Positions 1-8,252 of a DNA stretch of 64,000 nt are shown here, one piece after another; the stretch's first letter is position 1; every line of letters starts with the position of its first letter. The position numbers and the translations under genes were made by a program. Below the pieces are notes generated by a model, which saw only the letters and a program-made list of their open reading frames with translations, did not search any database and had not been told where the DNA came from. The stretch is from Flavobacteriaceae bacterium. Lineage in GTDB: Bacteria > Bacteroidota > Bacteroidia > Flavobacteriales > Weeksellaceae. Location of the stretch: contig JAUNUH010000008.1 of the NCBI GenBank assembly GCA_030538275.1, forward strand, positions 98,679 to 162,678, in the 5' to 3' direction.

Positions 1-2
1 TT

Positions 3-506
3 GATAAAAAGGTGATTGCACTGCGTTATTTCAACCCTATTGGCGCGCATGAATCGGCTTTGATTGGCGAATTACCCAAAGGAGTTCCCAATAATTTAAT
101 TCCGTTTGTTACGCAGACCGCTGCCGGAATACGTGAATGTTTGTCGGTTTTTGGTGACGATTATCCCACGCGTGATGGTACTGCGATTCGCGATTATATC
201 TATGTAGTGGATTTGGCTCAGGCACATGTTAAAGGTTTGAAACGATTAATTTCGGGTGAAAATACATCGAATTATGAGATTTTCAATTTAGGAACCGGTA
301 CAGGTTCAACGGTTTTGGAAGTTGTAAATGCGTTTGAAGCGGCGAATAATGTAAAATTAAATTTTAAAATTGTAGGTCGGAGAGCGGGCGATATCACGGC
401 TGCCTACGCCGATAACAGCAAAGCAGAAAACGAATTGGGCTGGAAACCCGAAACACCCTTGGAATATGCATTGAAGACGGCCTGGGAATGGCAGAAGACT
501 TTGTAA
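3..506 (+). CDS. galE: UDP-glucose 4-epimerase, C-terminal part (5' end outside window)
   Basis: The open frame enters from the left edge, so the N-terminal NAD-binding half is missing and about 167 residues are present. The enzyme interconverts UDP-glucose and UDP-galactose in the cytoplasm, feeding polysaccharide synthesis. The segment ALRYFNPIGAHESALIGE is a GalE-family signature, followed by the substrate-domain stretch with DGTAIRDYIYVVDLAQAH and a C-terminal LGWKPETPLEYAL that matches the usual end of the family. A GTG at base 12 could be read as a start, but the frame is open upstream (DKKV) and the family needs about 170 more residues, so it is not the true start. A strong terminator follows 23 bases after the stop. 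Related sugar epimerases are possible, but GalE fits best. Confidence 0.9.
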   Translation, partial: DKKVIALRYFNPIGAHESALIGELPKGVPNNLIPFVTQTAAGIRECLSVFGDDYPTRDGTAIRDYIYVVDLAQAHVKGLKRLISGENTSNYEIFNLGTGTGSTVLEVVNAFEAANNVKLNFKIVGRRAGDITAAYADNSKAENELGWKPETPLEYALKTAWEWQKTL

Positions 507-529
507 ATTTATTCGACTAAACGATTTCA

Positions 530-569
530 GACTTCAGAGGTTATAAATACAACTCTGAAGTCTTTTTTT
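530..569 (+). terminator. Rho-independent terminator of galE
   Basis: A perfect 10-bp stem (GACTTCAGAG at 530-539 with CTCTGAAGTC at 553-562) is followed at once by seven T residues. It lies just after the galE stop. Confidence 0.85.
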
Positions 570-707
570 GGACAAAAATGTAAAGTAATTTCCCACAAAG
601 TGTGTAAGTCGCCTTCCCAATCGCAGCAATACTATCCTTGCTTTCTCTTTTTTTCTGCAATATCAATTTAACATTAGGTAACTCACAATATAGCCACTCT
701 TTAAAAA

Positions 708-743
708 ACAAAAACCTCATAATCAATTGATTATGAGGTTTTT
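708..743 (-). terminator. Terminator of tRNA-Leu
   Basis: A near-perfect palindrome centred at 726/727 (AACCTCATAATC paired with GATTATGAGGTT) is flanked by A and T runs. On the minus strand it lies directly downstream of the tRNA and ends in a U-rich tract. Confidence 0.75.
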
Positions 744-746
744 TAG

Positions 747-830
747 TACCCGAGGCCGGAATCGAACCGGCACGTTCTCGCGAACACAGGATTTTGAATC
801 CAGCGCGTCTACCAGTTCCGCCACTCGGGC
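747..830 (-). tRNA. tRNA-Leu, anticodon CAA
   Basis: On the minus strand an 84-nt class II tRNA can be folded. The 7-bp acceptor stem pairs GCCCGAG with CTCGGGT and has discriminator A. The D-arm region is TGGCGGAACTGGTAGA, the anticodon loop is TTCAAAA with anticodon CAA (reads UUG), there is a long variable arm (TTCGCGAGAA), and the T-arm is GCCGGTTCGATTCCGGC. The 3' CCA is not encoded. The anticodon stem ends in CCTG opposite CTGG, so one pair near its base is imperfect. Confidence 0.93.
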
Positions 831-849
831 ATATTGGTACTTTTTTATA

Positions 850-925
850 TTTCAATGGACTCACGTCCTTGCTGACATCCCGATTTGTATCAGGACACTT
901 TTTACCCGTTCTGCCACTTGTGGTA
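850..925 (-). pseudogene. Decayed tRNA-Leu-like copy
   Basis: Directly upstream of tRNA-Leu on the same strand lies a degenerate relative. AGTGGCAGAACGGGTA matches the D-arm region of the intact gene (AGTGGCGGAACTGGTA). A stem CCTGA/TCGGG encloses a 6-nt loop TACAAA, one base short of the intact TTCAAAA. The variable-arm region GCAAGGACGTG resembles GCGAGAACGTG. The T-arm no longer pairs and no 7-bp acceptor stem is visible. I read it as the relic of a tandem tRNA-Leu duplication; the ends are approximate. Confidence 0.5.
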
Positions 926-1029
926 AAACGGACGGCAAATATACAACGAATCTTAATTTAATTGAGAATAAATTTCAAAATATTTTGTTTTATGTTTTTA
1001 TCGAAATCATAGACTTCAATATAAAACAA

Positions 1030-1056
1030 AAAAAATCGCCCGTAGAGAGCGATTTT
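1030..1056 (-). terminator. Terminator of the choice-of-anchor I gene
   Basis: An 8-bp stem (AAAATCGC at 1032-1039, GCGATTTT at 1049-1056) lies about 20 bases past the minus-strand stop at 1076. A runs on the left give a U tract on the minus strand. The T run on the right may make it bidirectional. Confidence 0.65.
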
Positions 1057-1075
1057 TTATTGTAATATCAATTGA

Positions 1076-4000
1076 TTATTTAATCAATAATTTTTTAGAA
1101 ATTCCTTCAGATGTTCGAATGAAATACATTCCCGACTTGAGGTTATTCAATTTAATTTCTGTAGAATTATTGCCTTCAATCAATTTTTTACCAGAAAAAT
1201 CAAATAGTTGATAATCTACTGCACGATTAAAGTAAACAATATCTTTTGCCGGATTCGGAAAAATAGAAAAAGTAGATGTACGGTTTACAGGGACTTCGCT
1301 TGTAGATAAATTCTCTATATTGATTTCATAAATCGTAAGCGTTCCGCTTATTTCATTAGCAACCACAATATAGCCCTTGTCTGCGGTAGAGTCTGTTGCC
1401 GGAATGTAAAGAATGCCTTCTGCACCATTATCACCACCATATGTAGTTGTCATTCGGGTGTTTTTGTAATCTACAAATTCTGCCTGTGCCGGATTGGTAA
1501 TATTATATACCATAACACCGCCGATTCTTTCCAATGAAATAAATGCAAAAGTTTCGCCTTCAATTTCTGCAATTGTAACGCCCTCTGGCTCTGGACCTTT
1601 TGAGCGGCTTCTGCCTTTTGGTTCATTTTCTTCGTGATCAGAATTAAATACTGCTGCCCAATGTTCTGCTGTATAGCGCTCAAATTGATCACCACTATCA
1701 AAGACCAATTGACCCGTGTCGGCATTGAAAATAGAGAAAGATCTTGCGCCAAGGCTATTAATTTCCTCAAAATCAGGGTTTTGGTCGAAGTTGCCGTTGA
1801 GGTTTGTAACTCTGAATCTACCCAGATTATTTTGATCTTTCAACATTTCTGCATTCGGAAATATTTCTGGATTCAAAACATAAGAATTGGCTCCAACCGT
1901 CGTGCGCTCATTCAATGTATCGAATTCTTTTTCGTCTCCTTCGTTGGCAGTAACGATATAGTTGACACCGTTTACGCTATACGAGGCTACCGCATCTGGG
2001 ATATAGTATGACTTTACAGGCCAGTTGGCGATAACAATTTCTCCATTTCTATCCGATGCATCAAACCCATTTCCTGGCAAACTCATATCCTTTTTGCCTA
2101 AAGGCCAAATCGAACTTATGTTTTGACTCACTAAATCCAATTCTGCAATGGCATTATTTTCTTGTAAAGTAATCCAGGCTTTGCTGCTATCGCCAGAAAC
2201 TGCAATATATTCTGGCTCCAAATCCTGTGACAAAGAACTTGACGCCTTCAATTTTCTCACTCCGGCTTGAATTAAAGATGCTTCCTGTGCATTAAAATTA
2301 GTAAAATATAGCGTGTTTACATGGGATTGAGTTAAATTTGCAATGCCGCCCGAAATGTCGATAATGCTCACAGATCCTTCAGGATCAATAGAATAATCTG
2401 AATTGGGCTCACCTTCATTTGCAGTAAGAACTTTGGTTCCATCCGGAGTAAATATAATCATATCTGGCAAAGCTCCAACGCTTACTTGGTTTAGGAAATT
2501 ACCGTCGGTATCAAAGAATACCACAGAACCGTTTTCTTGTGGATTGGCATTGGGCGAAGCCACTGCAACGATTTGATTTTTAACGGCAACACTGGTTAAT
2601 CCACCATAAGAATCCATAGAAATTGATTGAATGACACTAAGAGAAGTGGGATTGCTGAAGTCAATGATATCCAGTACATTAGTGATTGAACTTGTGGTAA
2701 ATAATCGTTGCGAAATGGGGTCATGAGCAACGATTTCTGTAGTACTATTATTATCACCAGATGGGTCGAAACTTCCAATGTATTCTAATTGAATTTGGGA
2801 AGTAGGAACAGGTGCAATATTATCATTATCAACAATATAAATGCTGGTAAATGAATCTCCATTAATGCTTAAATTTATGGGATTTTCTAGGCTTATAACA
2901 AAATATTCTGCATGTTGTTCAACCAGATTATCATCAATAATAGGAATATTGAAAGTGAGAATTTCTGGTGTATCGGCTGTGATTTGAATCGTTTGGGTTT
3001 CAAAAGCAAAATCATTTGCATCTGCAGTGCTGAAAGGAGCTGGCTTCACCACCAAATCTATGGATGAATCCGAGGGTGAATTCACATGAATGATAAAATC
3101 AAAACTTCCAACATCTTCATTTACTCTAATAAAAGTTTGATCCAAAGTAACCGATGTACTTTCTGTAGTAAAAGTAGAAAATCCTGGATGGGTAACCACA
3201 TTGTCATTGAAATCTTCAACCAAATTGGCCAAAACGGCAAAATAATAGGTTTGATTTACTTGTAAGGCTTGCGTAGGTATTATTGTAATAGAATTGGCAG
3301 TAATATCTGTAGTAAAAGGAATTTCCAATCCGTTTTCATCATTTTCTTTTAGCGTTACCAAACTGGCAGCATTAGCTTCTGTAACTTCGGAATCATCGAT
3401 TAACCGAATATTTTCATTGAAAAGAATTTGTGGGTGAACAGAAGTTGAGATGTTATTGGATCCATTTTCGGGGTTGTAGATTACGGTAGGAGGCGTGATA
3501 TCTACACCACCAATTTCTGTAGCGTCCAAGGTAAAGTTATCGAATCGGTTGTTGCCAACAGTTCCACCATTGCCTTGTTCGAACTCAACTTTTAGTTTGA
3601 AATTAGCATTATTTGATGCCGTAGGAATTGTAGTGAAATCCAATGTAGCCAACTCTGGGTTTCCATCATTGGGAATGACTTGACCGAATAAAGTAAAAGT
3701 ATTGCCATCGATAGAATAATACCAGTTTTGTGTTCCTGCACCCGAACCAGATCGGCGCGTGGCAAATTTTACCACTACATTTTCATATCCAGTAGTTGGC
3801 AACACAAAAACCAATGCCCCACCAATGGGATTGTTGAATCGTAAGTGTGTCCCTGCAGGATCACCGTTTCGAGCGTTGAGGTTTTCTACGTCAAAATTCT
3901 GACCCGTTCCGCCAGAAAAATTAATAACACTCTCTCCACCGGCAACAGAATTGAGCGAACTCCCCGTTACCAATGAAATATTGGGTGAAGTAATGGATTC

Positions 4001-4117
4001 ATACGACGAATTATCGTTGAAATTCCAATAATGAACCAAGGTTTGACCTTGTAAGATTTGGCCTATAAAAAGCAGAATTAAAGGCAATAAAAGTTTGAAA
4101 CAGTATAAGTTTTTCAT
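1076..4117 (-). CDS. Secreted choice-of-anchor I family protein with T9SS sorting domain
   Basis: This 1013-residue protein has a signal peptide (hydrophobic LLLPLILLFIGQILQGQ, cleavage near residue 24). An N-terminal beta-rich region (about 25-200) resembles the carbohydrate-binding-like modules found at the start of such proteins. An Ig-like SbsA-type module (about 208-316, starting DITPPTVIYNPENG) and a Calx-beta-like module (about 320-430, ending in IYIVDND) follow. The large beta-propeller-like choice-of-anchor I region is at about 435-930, with FTPDGTKVLTANEGEPNSDY and IANWPVKSYYIPDAVASY. The last 70 residues form a T9SS type A domain (FSIFPNPAKDIVYF, ending KKLLIK). It is probably exported through T9SS and cell-attached or released. 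Relatives have been linked to phosphatase- or esterase-like propellers, but I see no proof of an activity. It is transcribed alone, between a candidate promoter at 4186 and a terminator. Confidence 0.88.
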   Translation of the reverse strand: MKNLYCFKLLLPLILLFIGQILQGQTLVHYWNFNDNSSYESITSPNISLVTGSSLNSVAGGESVINFSGGTGQNFDVENLNARNGDPAGTHLRFNNPIGGALVFVLPTTGYENVVVKFATRRSGSGAGTQNWYYSIDGNTFTLFGQVIPNDGNPELATLDFTTIPTASNNANFKLKVEFEQGNGGTVGNNRFDNFTLDATEIGGVDITPPTVIYNPENGSNNISTSVHPQILFNENIRLIDDSEVTEANAASLVTLKENDENGLEIPFTTDITANSITIIPTQALQVNQTYYFAVLANLVEDFNDNVVTHPGFSTFTTESTSVTLDQTFIRVNEDVGSFDFIIHVNSPSDSSIDLVVKPAPFSTADANDFAFETQTIQITADTPEILTFNIPIIDDNLVEQHAEYFVISLENPINLSINGDSFTSIYIVDNDNIAPVPTSQIQLEYIGSFDPSGDNNSTTEIVAHDPISQRLFTTSSITNVLDIIDFSNPTSLSVIQSISMDSYGGLTSVAVKNQIVAVASPNANPQENGSVVFFDTDGNFLNQVSVGALPDMIIFTPDGTKVLTANEGEPNSDYSIDPEGSVSIIDISGGIANLTQSHVNTLYFTNFNAQEASLIQAGVRKLKASSSLSQDLEPEYIAVSGDSSKAWITLQENNAIAELDLVSQNISSIWPLGKKDMSLPGNGFDASDRNGEIVIANWPVKSYYIPDAVASYSVNGVNYIVTANEGDEKEFDTLNERTTVGANSYVLNPEIFPNAEMLKDQNNLGRFRVTNLNGNFDQNPDFEEINSLGARSFSIFNADTGQLVFDSGDQFERYTAEHWAAVFNSDHEENEPKGRSRSKGPEPEGVTIAEIEGETFAFISLERIGGVMVYNITNPAQAEFVDYKNTRMTTTYGGDNGAEGILYIPATDSTADKGYIVVANEISGTLTIYEINIENLSTSEVPVNRTSTFSIFPNPAKDIVYFNRAVDYQLFDFSGKKLIEGNNSTEIKLNNLKSGMYFIRTSEGISKKLLIK

Positions 4118-4185
4118 CCTAATGTAATTTTTTAATGAATTACAAAAGTCTGTTTTTAGAGTGGTATTGATAGTTAATACAATAT

Positions 4186-4193
4186 CAAACTTA
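4186..4193 (-). promoter_or_regulatory. Candidate -7 box of the choice-of-anchor I gene
   Basis: On the minus strand TAAGTTTG matches the Bacteroidetes TAnnTTTG consensus about 70 bases before the start codon. No clear -33 TTTG is seen. Confidence 0.35.
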
Positions 4194-4285
4194 GGTTACT
4201 TTAACATTAATAAAATTCGTTAAAATCCCGTAAAATGTATTCGTTGAATCAAAAATTTATTGCCCGATTTTTATGCAATTCTTTT

Positions 4286-5479
4286 TCAGATCACACCCAA
4301 TTCTTTCCCCACTTTTTCAAAAGCAGCAATCGCCTGATCCAACTGCTCCTTGGTATGCGCCGCCGACAATTGAACCCGAATTCTTGCCTTCTCTTTCGGA
4401 ACCACCGGATAAAAGAAACCAATCACATAAATCCCTTCATCCAACAATTTATCGGCCATTTCTTGCGACAATTTCGCATCATATAACATCACTGGAACAA
4501 TCGCTGCATCACCATCTGGAATGTCAAATCCTTTGGCTTTCATTTCTTTACGAAAATATTCGGCATTTTCCATCACACGATCACGCAATGTGGTATCATC
4601 CGAAATCATATCCAAAACCTTCAAAGCAGCACCCACAATTCCTGGCGCTAATGAATTCGAAAATAAATAAGGACGAGAACGCTGACGCAACATATCAATA
4701 ATTTCTTTTTTACCAGACGTAAATCCGCCCAAAGCACCGCCCAACGCCTTGCCCAGCGTAGAAGTAATGATGTCCACTCGATCCATCACACCCGCAGCCT
4801 CATGCGTGCCACGACCCGTTTGCCCGATAAATCCTGTCGCATGCGAATCATCTACCATTACCAATGCATCATATTTTTCTGCCAAATCACACACACCCTG
4901 CAAGTTAGCCACAATTCCATCCATCGAAAAAACGCCATCTGTCACAATGATTTTAAACCTGTGATTTTGTTCAGAAGCCTTTTGCAATTGTGCTTCTAAA
5001 TCGGCCATATCATTATTTTTGTATCGGTAACGCGCTGCTTTGCAAAGCCTTACACCGTCAATAATGGATGCGTGATTCAATTCGTCTGAAATTATAGCAT
5101 CTTCAGCCGTAAAAAGTGGCTCAAAAACACCACCATTGGCATCAAAACATGCCGCATACAAAATGGTATCTTCCGTTCCCAAATACGCTGCAATTTTCGC
5201 CTCCAATTCCTTGTGAATGTCTTGTGTTCCGCATATAAAGCGCACCGACGACATGCCATACCCATGGGATTCCATCATGTCTTGCGACGCCTTCACCACA
5301 TCTGGATGGTTTGAAAGGCCCAAATAATTATTGGCGCAAAAGTTCAACAAAGTCTTTCCATTGGCCATAATTTCAGCACTTTGCGAAGACGTGATTATTC
5401 GCTCGCGTTTATATAAGCCCTCAGAATCTATTTGATTCAATTCTTCTTGTAAATGATTTCGAAAACTGTCGCTGTACAT
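4286..5479 (-). CDS. kbl: Glycine C-acetyltransferase (2-amino-3-ketobutyrate CoA ligase)
   Basis: This PLP enzyme of the alpha-oxoamine synthase family joins glycine and acetyl-CoA to 2-amino-3-oxobutyrate, or the reverse in threonine breakdown. The 397 residues match the usual Kbl length (about 398). [38 protein letters not shown] and the cofactor-lysine segment [17 protein letters not shown] are family hallmarks, and [12 protein letters not shown] is the typical Kbl block. I start at ATG 5479 (MYSDSFRN), not at the longer open frame at 5524, because the extra 15 residues ([15 protein letters not shown]) are not family-like and overlap two promoter-like TACTTTTG boxes. No threonine dehydrogenase is adjacent. 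An 8-amino-7-oxononanoate synthase is less likely given the [10 protein letters not shown] and SRPYLFS signatures. Confidence 0.93.
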   Translation of the reverse strand: MYSDSFRNHLQEELNQIDSEGLYKRERIITSSQSAEIMANGKTLLNFCANNYLGLSNHPDVVKASQDMMESHGYGMSSVRFICGTQDIHKELEAKIAAYLGTEDTILYAACFDANGGVFEPLFTAEDAIISDELNHASIIDGVRLCKAARYRYKNNDMADLEAQLQKASEQNHRFKIIVTDGVFSMDGIVANLQGVCDLAEKYDALVMVDDSHATGFIGQTGRGTHEAAGVMDRVDIITSTLGKALGGALGGFTSGKKEIIDMLRQRSRPYLFSNSLAPGIVGAALKVLDMISDDTTLRDRVMENAEYFRKEMKAKGFDIPDGDAAIVPVMLYDAKLSQEMADKLLDEGIYVIGFFYPVVPKEKARIRVQLSAAHTKEQLDQAIAAFEKVGKELGVI

Positions 5480-5494
5480 AATTTTGATTTTTTT

Positions 5495-5516
5495 CAAAAG
5501 TACAAAATCAAAAGTA
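5495..5516 (-). promoter_or_regulatory. Two candidate -7 boxes before kbl
   Basis: Minus-strand TACTTTTG occurs twice (5495-5502 and 5509-5516), each matching TAnnTTTG, 16-37 bases before the chosen ATG. Transcription would start a few bases before the ORF, which supports the shorter start. Confidence 0.4.
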
Positions 5517-5611
5517 AATTCCACAGCATTTTGCTTTCATTTGGGAGGATTAAATATGTAATAAAATTTGACAAATGAAAATTTAAAATTACCTCAAATA
5601 AAATGTGATTT

Positions 5612-6412
5612 TTAATGTAAAAGTTTGAGTTCTAAATTGATGGATTTTCCAAAAAATTTATGCGCGAGCTTTTGGAAGTTTTTTGTTATATCAGAAACAT
5701 AAAAATGATATTCTGGTATAGAATCAGACAAAATGTTCTTTTTTACCAATATATCTTTTAAGGCATGCGCTACCACAAAGGGTGAATTGATCACCTGAAC
5801 TTTTCCATTAAAAAATTCAGAAATTTCTTTTTGTATTAGAGGATAATGCGTACAACCCAAAATGATGCTGTCTATTCCTTCTAATTTTTTGTTGGATAAA
5901 TAAATATTCACAACCGATTTTGAAATTTCTGTTTGCGCAAAACCCTCTTCTATCACCGGCACCAATAGAGGTGTTGCCAATTCTTGTACTTTGATATGTC
6001 GATTGAATTTGCGAATTCTCTTTTTGTAAATTCCAGAATCTACTGTGGCTTTAGTGGCAATTATTCCCATTTTTTGATGAAATCCATAAGCTACTTTTTG
6101 AGCAACTGGCGTTATTACGTCCACCACAGGAATTTGATGCAGCTCTGCCAAATGATTGATTTGAGTCAGGGCGTTAGAAGAAGCTGTATTACAAGCTATT
6201 ACAATCGCCTTGCAATTCTGTTGGATTAAAAATTGAGTAATGTTTTGGGAATATTGTTGTATAACTTCAGGAGATTTGTTGCCATAAGGTAAATGCTTGG
6301 AATCGCCAAAATATATGATACTTTCGTGGGGCAATACATTTTTGATTTCGCGCGCAACGGTTAATCCACCTACACCCGAATCAAAAACGCCAATAGGTCT
6401 TGAGTCACTCAT
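5612..6412 (-). CDS. murI: Glutamate racemase
   Basis: It makes D-glutamate for peptidoglycan in the cytoplasm. The 266 residues carry the expected motifs: GVFDSGVGGLTVARE at the start (catalytic Asp), AIVIACNTASSNA with the first catalytic Cys near residue 74, and ILGCTHYPLI with the second Cys near residue 187. The ATG at 6412 lies 9 bases after the hemW stop, so it is probably the last gene of an nth-hemW-murI transcript. The length is normal and nothing is missing. Confidence 0.95.
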   Translation of the reverse strand: MSDSRPIGVFDSGVGGLTVAREIKNVLPHESIIYFGDSKHLPYGNKSPEVIQQYSQNITQFLIQQNCKAIVIACNTASSNALTQINHLAELHQIPVVDVITPVAQKVAYGFHQKMGIIATKATVDSGIYKKRIRKFNRHIKVQELATPLLVPVIEEGFAQTEISKSVVNIYLSNKKLEGIDSIILGCTHYPLIQKEISEFFNGKVQVINSPFVVAHALKDILVKKNILSDSIPEYHFYVSDITKNFQKLAHKFFGKSINLELKLLH

Positions 6413-6421
6413 GCTGCAAAT

Positions 6422-7543
6422 CTACACAATAAACATTTCGGATGCGATACCATCAGCAAAAAACCGAAATTCTGGTGCCAATTTTATTTGATTTTCATGT
6501 AAAATTAATTTTCCTTCCTGGATCAATTTTTTCGCATTTTGATGCCAATCTTCAAGTTCTTTTCCAAAAATCAGCTGCTCTATTTTTGTAATATCAATTC
6601 CGTAATTGGTTCGTAATCCAATCATTGTTAATTCATTAGCTATTTCTGTTTCGCTCAGAGTTTCAATTTCAGAAGGCGTTTGTCCCTGATTTATTTTTTC
6701 AATATACAATGAATTGTTGGCGATATTCCAACTGCGTGATTTATCGGAAAATGAGTGTGCAGAAGGGCCAATTCCAATATATGGATGCCCTTTCCAATAA
6801 GCACTGTTGTGTTTGGATTGAAATCCGGGTTTCGCAAAATTAGAAATTTCATAATGCTCAAATCCATGCAAAACGAGTGTTTCACTTAATAAATGAAATT
6901 GATTGAATTGATTGGATTCATCAATATTTTTTTGTTTTCCCGTTTTTATTTGATGATGTAACATCGTTTTGGGTTCGATGGTGAGGGCATAAGATGAAAT
7001 ATGAGGTACGTTTAATTCTATAGCTTTTTGTAGATTAGTTTTCCACATTTGATCTGTAGTTGTGGGCGAACCATAAATTAAATCAATCGTAATATTTTCA
7101 AAACCAGCGTCTTGAACCCGTTTTACGCTGCTTTCGGCTTGTTGTACCGTATGTGCGCGGTTCATTAAAGCCAAATCTTCATCAAAAAAGGATTGCACGC
7201 CAATTGAAAATCGATTGATGGGAGTTGGTAGGAGTTCTTTTAGTTTTTGAGCGTTTAAATCATCAGGATTGGCCTCAATAGTGATTTCAGCCTTATTTTC
7301 TATTTCGAATAAATTTTCTATTTGGTTAAATATTCTCCCCAATTCGTTGATATTCAATATAGAAGGTGTGCCGCCACCCAAGTAGATGGTTTGTAAAGGT
7401 GTTGTGATTTGGTGTTGTCTCAATTGCATTTCTTTACAAATGGCAGCTAACATTTGGCTTTTAGTTTTAAAAACCGTCGAAAAATGAAAATTGCAATAAC
7501 TACATTGTTGTTTACAATACGGAATGTGGATATAGAGATGCAT
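6422..7543 (-). CDS. hemW: HemW-type radical SAM protein (heme chaperone, formerly coproporphyrinogen III oxidase-like)
   Basis: The start MHLYIHIPYCKQQCSYCNF holds the radical SAM CxxxCxxC cluster motif (C10, C14, C17), with HIPYC typical of HemW. YLGGGTPSIL and EITIEANPDD are family blocks, and GVQSFFDEDLALMNRAH is the HemN/HemW signature. The C-terminal region has the HemW-like NELTMIGLRTNYGID. Family members bind heme and are thought to deliver it to respiratory proteins. True HemN has CxxxCxxCxC, and the fourth Cys (CNF here) is absent, which favours HemW. It lies 9 bases after nth. The length of 373 is normal. Confidence 0.92.
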   Translation of the reverse strand: MHLYIHIPYCKQQCSYCNFHFSTVFKTKSQMLAAICKEMQLRQHQITTPLQTIYLGGGTPSILNINELGRIFNQIENLFEIENKAEITIEANPDDLNAQKLKELLPTPINRFSIGVQSFFDEDLALMNRAHTVQQAESSVKRVQDAGFENITIDLIYGSPTTTDQMWKTNLQKAIELNVPHISSYALTIEPKTMLHHQIKTGKQKNIDESNQFNQFHLLSETLVLHGFEHYEISNFAKPGFQSKHNSAYWKGHPYIGIGPSAHSFSDKSRSWNIANNSLYIEKINQGQTPSEIETLSETEIANELTMIGLRTNYGIDITKIEQLIFGKELEDWHQNAKKLIQEGKLILHENQIKLAPEFRFFADGIASEMFIV

Positions 7544-7552
7544 GAATTTAGA

Positions 7553-8197
7553 CTATATAAAATTTTTTACAAAACTCTTTCTCCCAATGGTTCGAGTGAT
7601 GATATCTTTTTCAATTCTAAATCCTCGCGCCGGCGAATATTCTCTTCCATAATAGATAATCTGTAGATGCAGCTTGTTCCACAATTCTTTGGGAAACAAT
7701 CTTTTAGCATCTTTTTCGGTTTGTTCAACATTTTTCCCATTGCTCAAATTCCAGCGCCACATCAATCGATGAATGTGCGTATCCACCGGAAAAGCTGGTA
7801 CATCAAAGGCTTGTGCCATCACCACCGATGCCGTTTTGTGTCCCACACCCGCCAGGGCTTCCAACTCTATGAAACTATTGGGAACAATTCCCTGATGACG
7901 GTCTATAAGTTGCTGCGCCATCAACTGTAAATTTTTGGACTTGGTATTCGTCAAACCAATTCCACTTATCAATTCTTTGATTTCCTCGGGTTGCAAACCT
8001 GCCATTTTAAATGGATTATCAGCAATGTCGAATAAAATCGGCGTAATTTCGTTTACTTTTTTATCCGTAGTTTGTGCAGATAAAGCAACTGCAACTAAAA
8101 GTGTATAGGGATCCCAGTGATTCAGTGCAGGTTTTACTTCGGGATAAATTTTTTCGAGTGTTTCAATCACAAAATCCACCTTTTCAGGTTTGGTCAT
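7553..8197 (-). CDS. nth: Endonuclease III-family DNA glycosylase lacking the iron-sulfur loop
   Basis: It removes oxidised pyrimidines from DNA and cleaves the abasic site. The 214 residues contain the helix-hairpin-helix LEALAGVGHKTASVVMAQAF with the catalytic Lys (GHKTA) and, downstream, the catalytic Asp in FPVDTHIHRLMWRW. SAQTTDKKVNEITP is the usual N-terminal block. The canonical C-terminal [4Fe-4S] loop (CX6CX2CX5C) is missing: the tail YYGREYSPARGFRIEKDIITRTIG has no cysteine, yet the length is normal and the frame intact, so this is a subfamily trait and not damage. It heads the nth-hemW-murI group, with a promoter-like box 22 bases before the start. Confidence 0.92.
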   Translation of the reverse strand: MTKPEKVDFVIETLEKIYPEVKPALNHWDPYTLLVAVALSAQTTDKKVNEITPILFDIADNPFKMAGLQPEEIKELISGIGLTNTKSKNLQLMAQQLIDRHQGIVPNSFIELEALAGVGHKTASVVMAQAFDVPAFPVDTHIHRLMWRWNLSNGKNVEQTEKDAKRLFPKELWNKLHLQIIYYGREYSPARGFRIEKDIITRTIGRKSFVKNFI

Positions 8198-8218
8198 GTT
8201 ATTAATTTTAGACTTTTA

Positions 8219-8226
8219 CAAAGATA
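8219..8226 (-). promoter_or_regulatory. Candidate -7 box of the nth-hemW-murI operon
   Basis: Minus-strand TATCTTTG matches TAnnTTTG, 22 bases before the nth ATG. It is divergent from the box at 8241. Confidence 0.5.
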
Positions 8227-8240
8227 AATGATTAATCTCG

Positions 8241-8248
8241 TATTTTTG
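8241..8248 (+). promoter_or_regulatory. Candidate -7 box of the DAHP synthase gene
   Basis: TATTTTTG matches TAnnTTTG and ends only 4 bases before the ATG at 8253. If used, the transcript would begin at or next to the start codon. Confidence 0.4.
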
Positions 8249-8252
8249 TAGC

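Noticed and set aside
541..1065. Open frames on both strands around the tRNA-Leu
   Set aside because: They cover a tRNA, its terminator and a tRNA relic, have no protein-like composition, and overlap each other.
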